Shown in pieces: positions 26,142 through 35,527 of a DNA stretch of 64,000 nucleotides (its first letter is position 1; the number at the start of each line of letters is the position of its first letter). A program made the position numbers and the translations under genes. The notes beneath the pieces were generated by a model that worked only from the letters and a program-made list of their open reading frames with translations, made no database searches and was not told the origin of the DNA. The stretch covers positions 1 through 64,000 of the forward strand of contig CACXHY010000012.1 of NCBI GenBank assembly GCA_902767565.1, written 5' to 3'. Origin of the DNA: an uncultured Eubacteriales bacterium (GTDB lineage Bacteria > Bacillota > Clostridia > Christensenellales > Aristaeellaceae).

Positions 26142-26836
26142 TTGCTCTCCTCCTTGTGCCGATGATGCTCTTCCTGCATCTTTTTCGCCTTGCCGAACAC
26201 CCCGCCGATGGTCTCGAAGAAGAGACCGCAGTCCAGGGCAAAGGACTGGTTCATGGCGTATTCCACCCGCAGGCGGTTCTTCTCGGGCAGGATGTATTTT
26301 TCGTAGTTCTCCACGGGGTTCTCGGTGCCCACCAGCTCATCCTGGGCGATGTAAACGATGGAGGAGCGGTCGGTGATGCCCGGGCGCACCCAGAGGATGC
26401 ATTCCTGCTCCTTCGTGTACTGTTTCGTATACAGCAGGAGCTCCGGGCGCGGGCCCACGAAGGACATGTCCCCCTTGAGGATGTTGAACAGCTGGGGCAG
26501 TTCGTCCAGCTTCAGGCGGCGCATGACCCTGCCCGCCCGGGTGACGCGGCTGTCGTTCAGGGCCGTGGTGCCGCCGGTCTTGTCGGCGTCCACCACCATG
26601 GAGCGGAACTTCATGATCATGAAGGTCTTGTTATGGTATCCGCCCCGGGGCGCCCGGTAGAGGATTGGGCCGGGGCTGTCCAGCTTTACCCATACGGCCA
26701 GCGGCAGCATGACGATCACACCGGGGATCAGGAGGATCAGCGCCAGCAGGAAGTCGATCGCGCGCTTCACCACATGCGAATAGAAGGGGTGGCTCAGAGG
26801 TCCATCCCAGCGGGGCAGCGTTTCCTGATCAGTCAT
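26138..26836 (-). CDS. Bacterial sugar transferase (undecaprenyl-phosphate sugar-1-phosphate transferase)
   Basis: 232 aa. One hydrophobic segment (about 28-52) followed by the sugar-transferase domain with KFRSM, LDELPQLFNILKGDMSFVGPRPE and the PGITDRSS block. The family loads the first sugar-phosphate onto undecaprenyl phosphate at the membrane, starting capsule, exopolysaccharide or glycan synthesis. The C-terminus is very polar (HHRHKEESK). Lies 21 bp after parB. Confidence 0.92.
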   Translation of the reverse strand: MTDQETLPRWDGPLSHPFYSHVVKRAIDFLLALILLIPGVIVMLPLAVWVKLDSPGPILYRAPRGGYHNKTFMIMKFRSMVVDADKTGGTTALNDSRVTRAGRVMRRLKLDELPQLFNILKGDMSFVGPRPELLLYTKQYTKEQECILWVRPGITDRSSIVYIAQDELVGTENPVENYEKYILPEKNRLRVEYAMNQSFALDCGLFFETIGGVFGKAKKMQEEHHRHKEESK

Positions 26837-26857
26837 GAGCGCATCCCTTCCTGCGGG

Positions 26858-27712
26858 TCAGTTCTTGCGGAGACGCTCCGCGGCGTCCCAGATGGCTTCC
26901 AGTTCATCCGGCGATGTGTACTGCAGGACCACCTTGCCCCGCAGGGTATTGCCGGTGACGGTGGCGCGCACGCCGAAGCGCTCCCGGAGGTTGGTCTCCA
27001 GCTGTTTGAGTTCCACCGGCAGATCCGGCCGGTGTTTGCGGGTGGGCTTTGCCTCCCGGCGGCGGGCCGCGATGGTCTCCAGCTGCCGGACATTGTAGCC
27101 CTCCCGGACGGTCTCCTCCGCCAGGGAGATCTGCAGGGCCGTATCGGACAAGCCCGCCAGCACCCGGGCGTGGCCGGCGGACAGTTTGCCCTCCCGGAGC
27201 AGATCCAGCACCGGCTCGGGAAGGCCGAGCAGGCGCAGGAAGTTCGCCACCGCGGGCCGGGACATGCCCACGCGCCGGGAGGCCTCCTCCTGGGTATAGC
27301 CGAAGGCGTCCATCAGCGAACGCAGGCCTGCCGCCGTCTCCACCGGGTTCAGATCCTCCCGCTGGATGTTCTCGATCAGGGCGGCTTCCATCTGCTGCGG
27401 CAGGGTCATCTCCCGCACGATGCAAGGGATCGTCTCCAGGCCTGCCTCCCGGGCCGCGCGCCAGCGGCGCTCCCCGGCCACCAGGCGGAAGCGGTCTCCG
27501 GCAGCCGTCACCAGCACGGGCTGCAGGATGCCCTGCTCCCGGACGGATTGGGCCAGCGCCGCGATGCTCTCCTCGGAGAAGGCACGGCGGGGCTGGTCCG
27601 GGTTGGGATCGATCAGGCCCAGGTCGATCTCCCGGATGCCTTCGGTGGTATCGTTCAGGTCGGGCAGCAGCACATCCAGGCCGCGGCCGAGTCCCATGGT
27701 TTTCTTGGGCAT
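26858..27712 (-). CDS. parB: Chromosome partitioning protein ParB
   Basis: 284 aa. N-terminal LGRGLDVLLP leader, the CTPase/ParB box with GERRWRAA, the IENIQREDLNP segment, a helix-turn-helix with SRRVGMSRPAVANFLRLL and a C-terminal dimerisation part. It loads at parS and recruits SMC. No consensus parS (TGTTTCACGTGAAACA) was noticed in the window. Directly downstream of parA. Confidence 0.95.
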   Translation of the reverse strand: MPKKTMGLGRGLDVLLPDLNDTTEGIREIDLGLIDPNPDQPRRAFSEESIAALAQSVREQGILQPVLVTAAGDRFRLVAGERRWRAAREAGLETIPCIVREMTLPQQMEAALIENIQREDLNPVETAAGLRSLMDAFGYTQEEASRRVGMSRPAVANFLRLLGLPEPVLDLLREGKLSAGHARVLAGLSDTALQISLAEETVREGYNVRQLETIAARRREAKPTRKHRPDLPVELKQLETNLRERFGVRATVTGNTLRGKVVLQYTSPDELEAIWDAAERLRKN

Positions 27713-27723
27713 AGCGTCCTCCG

Positions 27724-28500
27724 TCAGGCCTGCTTCACGCGCGCGCCGTTCTTCGCAAGGAATTCCCGCGCCAGCACCGTGTACGCCAGGGCGCCGGTGG
27801 AGCGGGGGTCATAGACATGGATCGGTTCCCCGTGGCTCGGCGCCTCGCCGAGGCGCACGCTGCGGGGGATCGTCACGTTGTATACCTTTGATCTGAAGTG
27901 GTTCCGGACTTCCTCCGCCACCTGGTTGGACAGCTTCGTGCGGCCGTCCATCATGGTGAGCACGATGCCTTCCACCGCGATCTTCGGATTGAAGGAGCGC
28001 TGGATGCGGGTGATGGTGCTCATCAGGCTGGACAGCCCCTCCAGGGCATAATACTCGCACTGGATGGGGATCAGGGCGGTGTCCGCCGCCGCGAGGGCGT
28101 TCACGGTCAGCAGGCTCAGGGAAGGCGGGCAGTCGATCAGGATGAAGTCGTAGCGGTCCCGCACGGCGGTCAGCACCTGCCGCAGGCGGAACTCGCGCCG
28201 GGGCAGATCCACCAGCTCCAGCTCCGCGCCGGCCAGCCGGATATCGCCGCCCGCCAGATCCAGGCCCTTCCATGCGGTGGGGCGGATGGCGTCCGTCATG
28301 GGGGTACGACCCAGCAGCGCCTCGTAGACGCTGGTCTCCCCCGCCTCGCCGCCGATGCCGGAGGTGGCGTTGCCCTGGGGATCGATGTCCGCCAGGAGGA
28401 CCCGCTGACCCAGGCTGCCCAGCAGGGCGGAGAGATTGATGGCGGTGGTGGTCTTGCCCACGCCGCCCTTCTGGTTGGTGATGGCGATGATCTTGCCCAT
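27724..28500 (-). CDS. parA: Chromosome partitioning ATPase ParA (Soj)
   Basis: 258 aa deviant-Walker ATPase: KGGVGKTT at residues 11-18, DIDPQGNAT and IDCPPSLSLLT. The small size without an N-terminal helix-turn-helix marks a chromosomal Soj-type protein. Start at 28500 with AAGGAGGG six nt upstream. The rsmG/mnmG neighbours that often flank parAB are not here; yajC lies upstream and a glycan module follows downstream. Confidence 0.95.
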   Translation of the reverse strand: MGKIIAITNQKGGVGKTTTAINLSALLGSLGQRVLLADIDPQGNATSGIGGEAGETSVYEALLGRTPMTDAIRPTAWKGLDLAGGDIRLAGAELELVDLPRREFRLRQVLTAVRDRYDFILIDCPPSLSLLTVNALAAADTALIPIQCEYYALEGLSSLMSTITRIQRSFNPKIAVEGIVLTMMDGRTKLSNQVAEEVRNHFRSKVYNVTIPRSVRLGEAPSHGEPIHVYDPRSTGALAYTVLAREFLAKNGARVKQA

Positions 28501-28515
28501 GGATACCCTCCTTGC

Positions 28516-28530
28516 GGAAATCACATTTCC
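28516..28530. promoter_or_regulatory. Palindrome between the parA promoter and start codon
   Basis: GGAAAT-CAC-ATTTCC is a perfect 6-3-6 inverted repeat in the parA leader, downstream of the -10 box. It could be an operator or an RNA hairpin. Confidence 0.4.
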
Positions 28531-28539
28531 ACGGATAAC

Positions 28540-28567
28540 ATTATACTATATCTTGTGAAAATGTAAA
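28540..28567 (-). promoter_or_regulatory. Promoter of parA
   Basis: Minus strand TTTACA (28562-28567), 16-bp spacer, TATAAT (28540-28545). No terminator was seen between parA and the LicD gene, so it may also transcribe the glycan module. Confidence 0.75.
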
Positions 28568-28679
28568 GGGCGTAACACAACACGGCTGACGGGCGAACGG
28601 AAAGGCGGGCTTTGCGCGGGCGGCATCCCCGGGAGTGCGGGCCGCGGCGGCGGACGGACGGCCGCATCGTCCGCAACGC

Positions 28680-28701
28680 AAAAACCCCGCCGCAGCGGGG
28701 T
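28680..28701 (-). terminator. Terminator after yajC
   Basis: Minus strand CCCCGC-TGCG-GCGGGG followed by a run of five to six T. It separates yajC from the parA promoter. Confidence 0.85.
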
Positions 28702-28713
28702 CGCGAATGCCGG

Positions 28714-29106
28714 TCAGTTCAGGGTCTCGGCGTCGTTCTCGATGGAGACGGCCTCGACGGAGCGGATGGCCCAGCGGGCCAGCACCATGGGGGTGTCCTG
28801 ATGGCCGACGGCCAGTTCCACGGTATCGTCCCGCAGGCTGATGATTGTGCCGTAGATGCCGCCGATGGTGCAGATGCGGTCGCCCACCTTCAGGGCATTC
28901 AGCATGTCCTTGACCTGCTTGTCCTTTTTCTTCTGGGGACGGATCAGGAAGAAGTAGAAGACCACGAAGATCAGGATCATCGGGGCGAAGGTGATGAGAT
29001 AGCTCAGCAGGGTGCTGCCGGCGTCGGTCTGGGTGGCGGCGGTCCCGGCGGCGTTGGTCGTGTTTTCCGCCAGGGCGGAGGAAATTCCAAAGATCCGTTC
29101 AAGCAT
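28714..29106 (-). CDS. yajC: Preprotein translocase subunit YajC
   Basis: 130 aa. A longer than usual N-terminal part (about 35 residues) precedes one transmembrane helix, then FFLIRPQKKK and the C-terminal VGDRICTIGGIYGTI core that defines YajC. It associates with SecDF at the membrane; secDF is not in the window. AAAGGAG ribosome binding site. Confidence 0.94.
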   Translation of the reverse strand: MLERIFGISSALAENTTNAAGTAATQTDAGSTLLSYLITFAPMILIFVVFYFFLIRPQKKKDKQVKDMLNALKVGDRICTIGGIYGTIISLRDDTVELAVGHQDTPMVLARWAIRSVEAVSIENDAETLN

Positions 29107-29145
29107 GGTGCGTGTTTCTCCTTTCAGGATTCGGGTTCAGTGCGC

Positions 29146-29174
29146 ATTATAGCAGAGATTCGGGGGTTGCACAA
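29146..29174 (-). promoter_or_regulatory. Promoter of yajC
   Basis: Minus strand TTGTGC (29169-29174), 17-bp spacer, TATAAT (29146-29151) with an extended -10 TG. Confidence 0.7.
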
Positions 29175-29194
29175 GGGCTTTGTGAAAAGTTCGC

Positions 29195-30577
29195 TCAGGG
29201 ATCATGCGCCGCCGCGGCGGGATCCGGTTCCTTTTCGGGTGCTTCCCCTTCCGCATGCTCGGGCAGGACCTTACTGACCAGCGCCGTTTCCACCCGATGT
29301 CCCGAGAGCCGTTCCACCATGATGTGGAGACCGTCGACCTCCAGCTCGGGGTGGCTGCCGTCGGCGGGGATGGTGGTCAGGTGGGCAAACACGAGGCCGC
29401 CCAGGGTGTCATAGTCCTCGTCCTCCAGATCCGTGAAGCGGACGGAAAGGATCTCCTCGATATCCTCCAGCGGCGTGGCGCCGGAGATGCGCCACAGGTT
29501 GTCCGCCGTTTGAACGATATCCGCCTCCTGCTGGGGATCGAACTCGTCGTAGATGTTGCCGACGATCTCCTCCAGCAGATCCTCCAGCGTCACGATGCCG
29601 CTGACGCCGCCGTACTCGTCGATCACCACGGCCATGTGGGTCTTGCGGCGCTGCATGTCCCGGAAGAGGATGTCCGCCTGCACGGTCTCGGGCACGAAGT
29701 AGGGAGACCGCAGCAGGGCCTTCATCGGCCTCGGCCTCTGCAGGCGCGCGTTGAGCAGATAATCCCGGGTGGACAGGATGCCCACCACATCGTCCATATC
29801 CTTGTCGTAGACCGGAAAGCGGCTGAGACCGGACGAACGGATCGTGTCCATCACGGTCTTGTCGTCGTCGCCGATCCAAAGGGCCGTCACGTCGGTGCGG
29901 TGCGTCATCACATCGCCTGCCCGCCGGTTGTTGAACTCGAAGATGTTCTCGATCAGTTCCTTCTCCGTCTCCTCAATGGCGCCGGACTCCTCGCCCCGGT
30001 CCACCATCAGCAGGATGTCGTCCTCCGTCACATCCCCTTCGCCGGCTTCGGGGTGAAGCCCGAACAGACGGACGATGGCACCCGAGAGTTTCATCAGGAC
30101 GCTGTGCACAGGATGCAGGACGCGCGTAAGGAAGCGGATGGGTCCGGCTGCTCGCGCGGCACAGCGGCGGGGATCGTGTTCCGCCAGTCTGCGGGGGATC
30201 CGGGAACAGGCCAGATACATCAGCAGGGCGAAGGACCCGGTCACCGCCCCGATGCACAGCACGCCCAGCAGCCCGTCGGGAAGGCGGACGCCCAGACTGA
30301 CGATCCATTCCACCAGCCTGTGTTCCAGGAAGATGCCCGCGATGGCGCCGACCAGCAGGGCCGTCATGGTTTTGCACATCTGCAGCGTTTGCAGGTATGT
30401 CTCCCGCCGGTCGAGCACCGGCAGCAGACGCTGCGCGTCCCGGACGCCATCCTCGGCATCCTGGCGCAGTCTCGATTCGTTGAGCAGTGACAGCGCCGCC
30501 ATGCTCCGGCTCAGCCAGCCGTAGAACAGGAGAAGCAGCAGCAGCGCCGGTATGGGACCGCTCCACAGGTCCGACAA
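29195..30577 (-). CDS. CNNM/CorC (HlyC) family membrane protein
   Basis: 460 aa. N-terminal CNNM membrane domain with several helices (about 1-180), two CBS domains (about 215-340) and a C-terminal CorC_HlyC domain (about 360-440). Members are implicated in Mg2+/Co2+ transport or its regulation and are often mislabelled hemolysins. TTG start with GGAGG 8 nt upstream. The C-terminus is rich in Glu, Pro and Ala. Confidence 0.92.
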   Translation of the reverse strand: MSDLWSGPIPALLLLLLFYGWLSRSMAALSLLNESRLRQDAEDGVRDAQRLLPVLDRRETYLQTLQMCKTMTALLVGAIAGIFLEHRLVEWIVSLGVRLPDGLLGVLCIGAVTGSFALLMYLACSRIPRRLAEHDPRRCAARAAGPIRFLTRVLHPVHSVLMKLSGAIVRLFGLHPEAGEGDVTEDDILLMVDRGEESGAIEETEKELIENIFEFNNRRAGDVMTHRTDVTALWIGDDDKTVMDTIRSSGLSRFPVYDKDMDDVVGILSTRDYLLNARLQRPRPMKALLRSPYFVPETVQADILFRDMQRRKTHMAVVIDEYGGVSGIVTLEDLLEEIVGNIYDEFDPQQEADIVQTADNLWRISGATPLEDIEEILSVRFTDLEDEDYDTLGGLVFAHLTTIPADGSHPELEVDGLHIMVERLSGHRVETALVSKVLPEHAEGEAPEKEPDPAAAAHDP

Positions 30578-30621
30578 GGGTTATCCCTCCCAAAGTGATT
30601 TCCGCTGACGCGGACGGTGGC

Positions 30622-30649
30622 ATTATAACAGATTCGATACAAAAAGCAA
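30622..30649 (-). promoter_or_regulatory. Promoter of the CNNM/CorC gene
   Basis: Minus strand TTGCTT (30644-30649), 16-bp spacer, TATAAT (30622-30627). Confidence 0.65.
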
Positions 30650-30747
30650 GATTTGATCGGTTTCGGGAAGTTTGAGGCAGGAAGGAAGGCTTGTGTGTCG
30701 AATGGAAAAAGATGTGCGATTATGGCGCACGGAAAGAAGGAACAAGG

Positions 30748-31809
30748 ATGAAGCGGAATAATAGCAGCTGCCCCCGCGTGGATATCGGCGGTCAGGCCGT
30801 CATGGAAGGCGTGATGATGCGCTCTCCCGACCGCGTCGCCGTGGCGGTGCGGCGGCCGGATCATTCTATCGTGGTCAAATGCGACCCTTATGAGCCCCTG
30901 TCGAAAAAGCACCCGTGGATGGGCATCCCCGTCATCCGGGGCGCCGTGGGCATGGTGAACATGCTGGTCATGGGCATGAATACCCTCCAGGATTCCACCA
31001 ACATGCTGGGCGTGCTGGACGAGGAGCCCACAAAATTCGAGAAATGGCTGGCGAAGAAGCTGGGCAAGGGTGTGGACAAGATCGTCATGGGCATGGCCGT
31101 CGTGCTGGCGGTGGTGCTCTCCGTGGGTCTGTTCATCGCGCTGCCCGCCATCGCGGAGCAGCTGCTGAAGAACGCCGGCATGCCCGCCTGGGCTTACACG
31201 CTCATCAGCGGCGTCTTGAAGGTGCTCATCCTCATCGGCTATATGGCGGTCGTGGCCAGGGTGCCGGACGTGCGGCGCACCTTCCAGTATCACGGCGCGG
31301 AGCACAAGACCGTATACTGCAATGAAGCGGGTCTTCCTCTGACGCCCGAAAACGCGCAGGGCTTCACCACCCTGCATCCCCGCTGCGGCACGGCCTTTCT
31401 TCTCATCACCATGATCATCAGCGTGCTGCTGTTCAGCGTGCTGAACACCCTCTGGCCCATCGGGAGCTATTTCCTGCGCGTGCTGGTACACCTGCTCATG
31501 CTGCCCCTGGTGGCGGGCGTGAGCTATGAGGTGCTCAAAGGGCTGGCCCACTCGGAGAGCGGGATCGCGAAGGTGCTGCGGTGGCCGGGCCTGCAGATGC
31601 AGCGGCTGACTACCCGCCAGCCCGACGACTCCATGCTGGAATGCGCGATCAGCGCCATGAACGCCGCGCTGAAGGGACTGCCCAAGGACGCGCCGCGCAC
31701 GAAGGAGGGCTGGGCCATCCTGAAGACCTACCGGGATTCCGACCCGGATGCCTATCCCCGCGAGGACGCGCCGGCGGCGGAGGAAGCAGCGGAGGAAACG
31801 GAACAGTGA
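30748..31809 (+). CDS. yqhQ: DUF1385 membrane protein (YqhQ-like)
   Basis: 353 aa. N-terminal signature GGQAVMEGVMMRSPD, several transmembrane helices (about 115-155, 160-190, 225-275) and the conserved YHGAEHK segment. Function unknown in the family. Starts the + strand cluster yqhQ-prmC-prfA-sua5, an order shared by many Clostridia. The start at 30748 is preferred over 30691 because of AAGGA just upstream and agreement with the family N-terminus. Confidence 0.9.
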   Translation: MKRNNSSCPRVDIGGQAVMEGVMMRSPDRVAVAVRRPDHSIVVKCDPYEPLSKKHPWMGIPVIRGAVGMVNMLVMGMNTLQDSTNMLGVLDEEPTKFEKWLAKKLGKGVDKIVMGMAVVLAVVLSVGLFIALPAIAEQLLKNAGMPAWAYTLISGVLKVLILIGYMAVVARVPDVRRTFQYHGAEHKTVYCNEAGLPLTPENAQGFTTLHPRCGTAFLLITMIISVLLFSVLNTLWPIGSYFLRVLVHLLMLPLVAGVSYEVLKGLAHSESGIAKVLRWPGLQMQRLTTRQPDDSMLECAISAMNAALKGLPKDAPRTKEGWAILKTYRDSDPDAYPREDAPAAEEAAEETEQ

Positions 31810-32645
31810 GCACGCCCCGCGCGCTGATCGCGGAGGCCGCCCGTCGATTGGCGGAAGCGGGCGTTCCGGACGCGGCCCACGACGCCGCCGTACTGCTGTC
31901 GCATCTGACGGGCGTGCCGCCGCTGACGCTGAGGCTTGACACAGACACCGCGATCGATGCCGCCGTGACCGAAGCCTACCGGGAGCTGATCGCGAAGCGG
32001 GCCGCCCGCACGCCGCTGCAATGGCTGACGGGCACGCAGCCCTTCCTGGATCTCGACTTCGAGGTGAACGGGGATGTGCTGATCCCCCGGCCCGAGACCG
32101 CGATGCTGGCGGAGCGCGCCATCGCGCTGGGTACCGGGAAGCCGGGCTTCCGGATGCTGGACCTGTGCTGCGGCAGCGGCTGCATCGCGATCACCGCCGC
32201 GCTGCATCTGCCGGGAGCGGATGTGACGGCCTGCGATCTCTCCCCGAAGGCGCTGCTAACGGCGCAGGCCAACGCCCGGCGCCTGAACGCGAACGTGCGG
32301 TTCCGCGAGGGCGACCTCTTCGATGCGGTGGACGGCATGTCGTTCGACCTGATCGTGTCCAATCCGCCCTATATCCCGTCCGCCGACTGCGATGCCCTGC
32401 AGGAAGAGGTCCGCATGGAGCCGCGCATGGCCCTGGACGGCGGAGCGGACGGGCTCGATCTCTACCGCCGCATCGCCGGGGAGGCGGGCGGTCACCTGAC
32501 CCGCGGCGGCCGTGTGCTGCTGGAGGTCGGTCTGGGGCAGGCGGAGGACGTGTCCGCGCTGCTGGAACAGGGCGGATCCACAGGGATCCGCATCACGGAC
32601 GATTTTGCGGGCATTCCCCGCATGGTGGAGGCTGTCTGGTCATGA
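31806..32645 (+). CDS. prmC: Peptide chain release factor N5-glutamine methyltransferase
   Basis: 279 aa. N-terminal helical domain, then a class I SAM methyltransferase fold with the catalytic NPPYIPS motif and the [15 protein letters not shown] site. It methylates the glutamine of the GGQ motif in release factors. The GTG start overlaps the yqhQ stop, and the stop overlaps the prfA start (ATGA), so its substrate is made from the next gene in a coupled array. Confidence 0.95.
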   Translation: MSTPRALIAEAARRLAEAGVPDAAHDAAVLLSHLTGVPPLTLRLDTDTAIDAAVTEAYRELIAKRAARTPLQWLTGTQPFLDLDFEVNGDVLIPRPETAMLAERAIALGTGKPGFRMLDLCCGSGCIAITAALHLPGADVTACDLSPKALLTAQANARRLNANVRFREGDLFDAVDGMSFDLIVSNPPYIPSADCDALQEEVRMEPRMALDGGADGLDLYRRIAGEAGGHLTRGGRVLLEVGLGQAEDVSALLEQGGSTGIRITDDFAGIPRMVEAVWS

Positions 32646-33691
32646 ACGAACGCGCGCGGGCCGTCCTGGAGAGATGGGAAGAGATCGCCCAGGCTCTCTC
32701 TCAGCCGGAGGTGGCCGCAGACGTCGCGCGGACGCAGGCGCTCCTCCGGGAGCGGGCGGACATCGAGGAGACGGCGCTGGCAGCCGAGGCACTGAAAAAA
32801 CTGGAGATCCGGAGGGCCGACTGCGAGGCCGCCCTGCAGGATCCGGAGCTGGCGGAGATCGCCGCCGCCGAAGCCCGGAATGTGGACCGGATGATCGCGG
32901 AGCAGCAAGCCCTGCTGGACAGACTGACCCGCTCCGCCGATCCGAGGGACCGTCGGAATGCCGTCGTCGAGATCCGCGCCGGGGTGGGCGGCGAGGAAAG
33001 CGCCCTCTTCGCGTCGGATCTCTACCGGATGTACACGCGGTATGCGGCGCGTCTGGGGTTCACGGTGGAGGCCGTATCCGCCTCCCCCACCGAGCTGGGC
33101 GGTTACAGGGAGATCGTCTTCATCGTCAGCGGGCGGAACGTGTGGTCCCGGTTCAAGTATGAAAGCGGGGTGCACCGGGTGCAGCGGGTGCCGGTGACGG
33201 AGGCGTCCGGGCGGAAACAGACCTCCGCCTGCACGGTGGCGGTGCTCCCGGAAGCCGAGGAAGTGGAGCTGCGCATCGAACCGGGCGACCTGCGCATCGA
33301 TACCTACCGCGCCAGCGGAGCGGGCGGTCAGCACGTCAATCGCACCGACTCCGCGGTCCGGATCACCCACATCCCGACCGGCATCGTGGTGACATCCCAG
33401 GATCAGCGCAGCCAGATCCAAAACCGGGCCCAGGCCATGAAGGTGCTGCGCGCGAAGCTGCTCGACCGCGCGCAGGCCGGCGCCGACGCCGCCCAGACGG
33501 AAGACCGGCGGGCGCAGGTGGGCTCGGGCGACCGCAGCGAGCGCATCCGGACTTACAATTTTCACGAAAGCCGGGTCACCGATCACCGGATCGGGCTGAC
33601 CCTGTACCGGATCCAGGACATCATGGACGGAGATCTTGATGAGATCGTGGACGCCCTGGAACAGCGGGCGGAAGCAACTGCGGACTCCTGA
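32642..33691 (+). CDS. prfA: Peptide chain release factor 1
   Basis: 349 aa. Stop-codon recognition segment with PVT (RF1-type PxT) in [15 protein letters not shown], catalytic loop GAGGQHVN and the C-terminal [11 protein letters not shown]. Terminates translation at UAA and UAG. Slightly shorter than the typical 355-360 aa but complete. Confidence 0.96.
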   Translation: MNERARAVLERWEEIAQALSQPEVAADVARTQALLRERADIEETALAAEALKKLEIRRADCEAALQDPELAEIAAAEARNVDRMIAEQQALLDRLTRSADPRDRRNAVVEIRAGVGGEESALFASDLYRMYTRYAARLGFTVEAVSASPTELGGYREIVFIVSGRNVWSRFKYESGVHRVQRVPVTEASGRKQTSACTVAVLPEAEEVELRIEPGDLRIDTYRASGAGGQHVNRTDSAVRITHIPTGIVVTSQDQRSQIQNRAQAMKVLRAKLLDRAQAGADAAQTEDRRAQVGSGDRSERIRTYNFHESRVTDHRIGLTLYRIQDIMDGDLDEIVDALEQRAEATADS

Positions 33692-33730
33692 ATCCTTTGC
33701 TCTCAGGAAGTCTTTGCGACGCGAAACGGG

Positions 33731-34819
33731 ATGATGACACTGACAAAGATAGCGAAAGCCTCTCCCCAGGCCGTGAGGGAGGCGGCTTCTCTCATCAGGG
33801 AGGGCCGTCTTGTGGCCTTTCCCACGGAAACCGTCTACGGGCTCGGCGCGAACGCGCTGGACGCGGCGGCCGTGGCGGAGATCTTCAGCGCGAAGGGCCG
33901 GCCGGCGGACAATCCGCTGATCATGCACATCGCCGACAGGGCGCAGCTGGAAGGGCTGGTCACCGTCCCGGACCGGGCGGAGATGCTGTTGGCCCGCTTC
34001 TGGCCGGGCCCGCTGACGCTGCTGATGCCCCGGACCGAAAAGGTGCCGGACATCGTGACGGCGGGACTGGAGACCGTGGCGGTGCGCATGCCCTCGCACC
34101 CGGTGGCGCTGGCGCTGCTGAGGGCCTGCGGCGTGCCCGTGGCGGCACCGTCCGCCAACCGCAGCGGCAAGCCCAGTCCCACCACGGCCGAGCATGTGCT
34201 GCGGGACATGGACGGCCGGATCCCGCTGATCCTGGACGGCGGCGCCTGCAGTGTGGGCGTGGAGTCCACGGTGCTGGATCTGTGCCACGGGAAGCCGTGC
34301 ATCCTGCGGCCCGGCGGCGTCACCCGGGAAATGCTGACGGAGGTGCTGGGCGAGGTCGAGGTGGCCGGCAGCGTGCTGCGGCCTCTCGGCAAAAACGAGG
34401 TCGCCCGCTCCCCCGGGATGCGCTACCGGCATTACGCGCCGGAGGGCAGCATCACGCTGGTGACCGGCGCGGAGGGCGACGTGATCCGGGCGCTGCGCCT
34501 GCTTGCGTCGGACGACCGCAGCACCTGCATCCTCTGCTTCTCGGAGCACATGGAGGCCCTGCGGGACTGCCGGCCCCATGACCTGGGCAGCATGCACCGG
34601 CCCGAGGAGACGGCGGCGCGGCTCTTCGCGATCCTGCGCCGGCTGGACGATGAGGGCATGACCCGCATCTACAGCGAAGCCCTTGATACCGGCGGCGTGG
34701 GGCTGGCCGTGATGAACCGGCTCGGACGCGCCGCCGCCTTCCGAAGCATCGCCGCCTCGGATGTTCTCTCTGATCCGATCTGCGAATCCCAAAGCGACAG
34801 GAGGTCTTCCCATGCTTGA
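33731..34819 (+). CDS. sua5: Threonylcarbamoyl-AMP synthase (two-domain Sua5)
   Basis: 362 aa. N-terminal YrdC domain with [13 protein letters not shown] and [11 protein letters not shown], then a C-terminal Sua5 domain beginning near [11 protein letters not shown]. It makes threonylcarbamoyl-AMP for t6A37 tRNA modification. The start is uncertain (two adjacent ATGs and no strong ribosome binding site). Its last 8 nt overlap the start of the next gene. Confidence 0.94.
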   Translation: MMTLTKIAKASPQAVREAASLIREGRLVAFPTETVYGLGANALDAAAVAEIFSAKGRPADNPLIMHIADRAQLEGLVTVPDRAEMLLARFWPGPLTLLMPRTEKVPDIVTAGLETVAVRMPSHPVALALLRACGVPVAAPSANRSGKPSPTTAEHVLRDMDGRIPLILDGGACSVGVESTVLDLCHGKPCILRPGGVTREMLTEVLGEVEVAGSVLRPLGKNEVARSPGMRYRHYAPEGSITLVTGAEGDVIRALRLLASDDRSTCILCFSEHMEALRDCRPHDLGSMHRPEETAARLFAILRRLDDEGMTRIYSEALDTGGVGLAVMNRLGRAAAFRSIAASDVLSDPICESQSDRRSSHA

Positions 34820-35513
34820 ACAGCTCAAACGGCAGGTCTATGAAGCCAACATGATGCTCCCGGCCTATCACCTTGTCACCTTCACCTGGGGCAACGTCTC
34901 CGGCATCGACCGGGAGGCGGGTCTGTTCGTCATCAAGCCCAGCGGCGTGGATTACGAGAAGCTGACGCCCGACGACATGGTGGTGATGGATCTGGAGGGA
35001 AATCGGGTGGAAGGCCGGCTCAATCCCTCCACCGACACGCCCACCCACCTGGAGCTCTACCGCCGGTTCCCGCAGGTCGGGGGCGTGGTACACACCCACA
35101 GCCGCTGGGCCACGATCTGGGCTCAGGCGGGGCGGGACATCCCCGCCTACGGAACCACCCACGCGGACTACATCTACGGTCCCGTCCCCTGCTGCCGGGA
35201 TCTGACGCCGGGCGAGGTGGAAGAAGCCTACGAGCTGAACACCGGCCGCCTCATCGCGGATCACTTTGAGGCGCGGGGACTGGACCCCATGCACGTGCCC
35301 TGCGTGCTGGCCCGGCATCACGGTCCCTTTGCCTGGGGCAAGGATCCCGTGAACGCGGTACACAACGCGGTGGTGCTGGAGGAAGTGGCCATGATGGCCT
35401 GGCATACCGAAGCGCTGCCCGGCGCGCAGCCGAAGGGATCCCTGCCGGACCATGTGCGGGACAAGCACTTCCTGCGCAAGCACGGGCCCAACGCGTACTA
35501 CGGCCAGCGGTGA
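34812..35513 (+). CDS. L-ribulose-5-phosphate 4-epimerase/class II aldolase family protein
   Basis: 233 aa, close to the length of E. coli AraD. Visible blocks are FTWGNVSG, the zinc ligands in VVHTHSRWA and the third ligand region [10 protein letters not shown]. In the family it interconverts L-ribulose-5-phosphate and D-xylulose-5-phosphate. No arabinose, ascorbate or other pentose genes surround it, so the physiological substrate is open. Start at 34812 with AGGAGGT seven nt upstream, inside the end of sua5. Confidence 0.88.
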   Translation: MLEQLKRQVYEANMMLPAYHLVTFTWGNVSGIDREAGLFVIKPSGVDYEKLTPDDMVVMDLEGNRVEGRLNPSTDTPTHLELYRRFPQVGGVVHTHSRWATIWAQAGRDIPAYGTTHADYIYGPVPCCRDLTPGEVEEAYELNTGRLIADHFEARGLDPMHVPCVLARHHGPFAWGKDPVNAVHNAVVLEEVAMMAWHTEALPGAQPKGSLPDHVRDKHFLRKHGPNAYYGQR

Positions 35514-35527
35514 CGGAGGGCTGATCG

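Noticed and set aside
26858-28500. Chromosome origin region marked by parAB
   Set aside because: No parS consensus, dnaA, rsmG or mnmG was seen in the window, so closeness to the origin cannot be claimed.
29195-30577. Hemolysin
   Set aside because: The name is historical; the domain order CNNM, two CBS and CorC_HlyC points to ion transport or its regulation.
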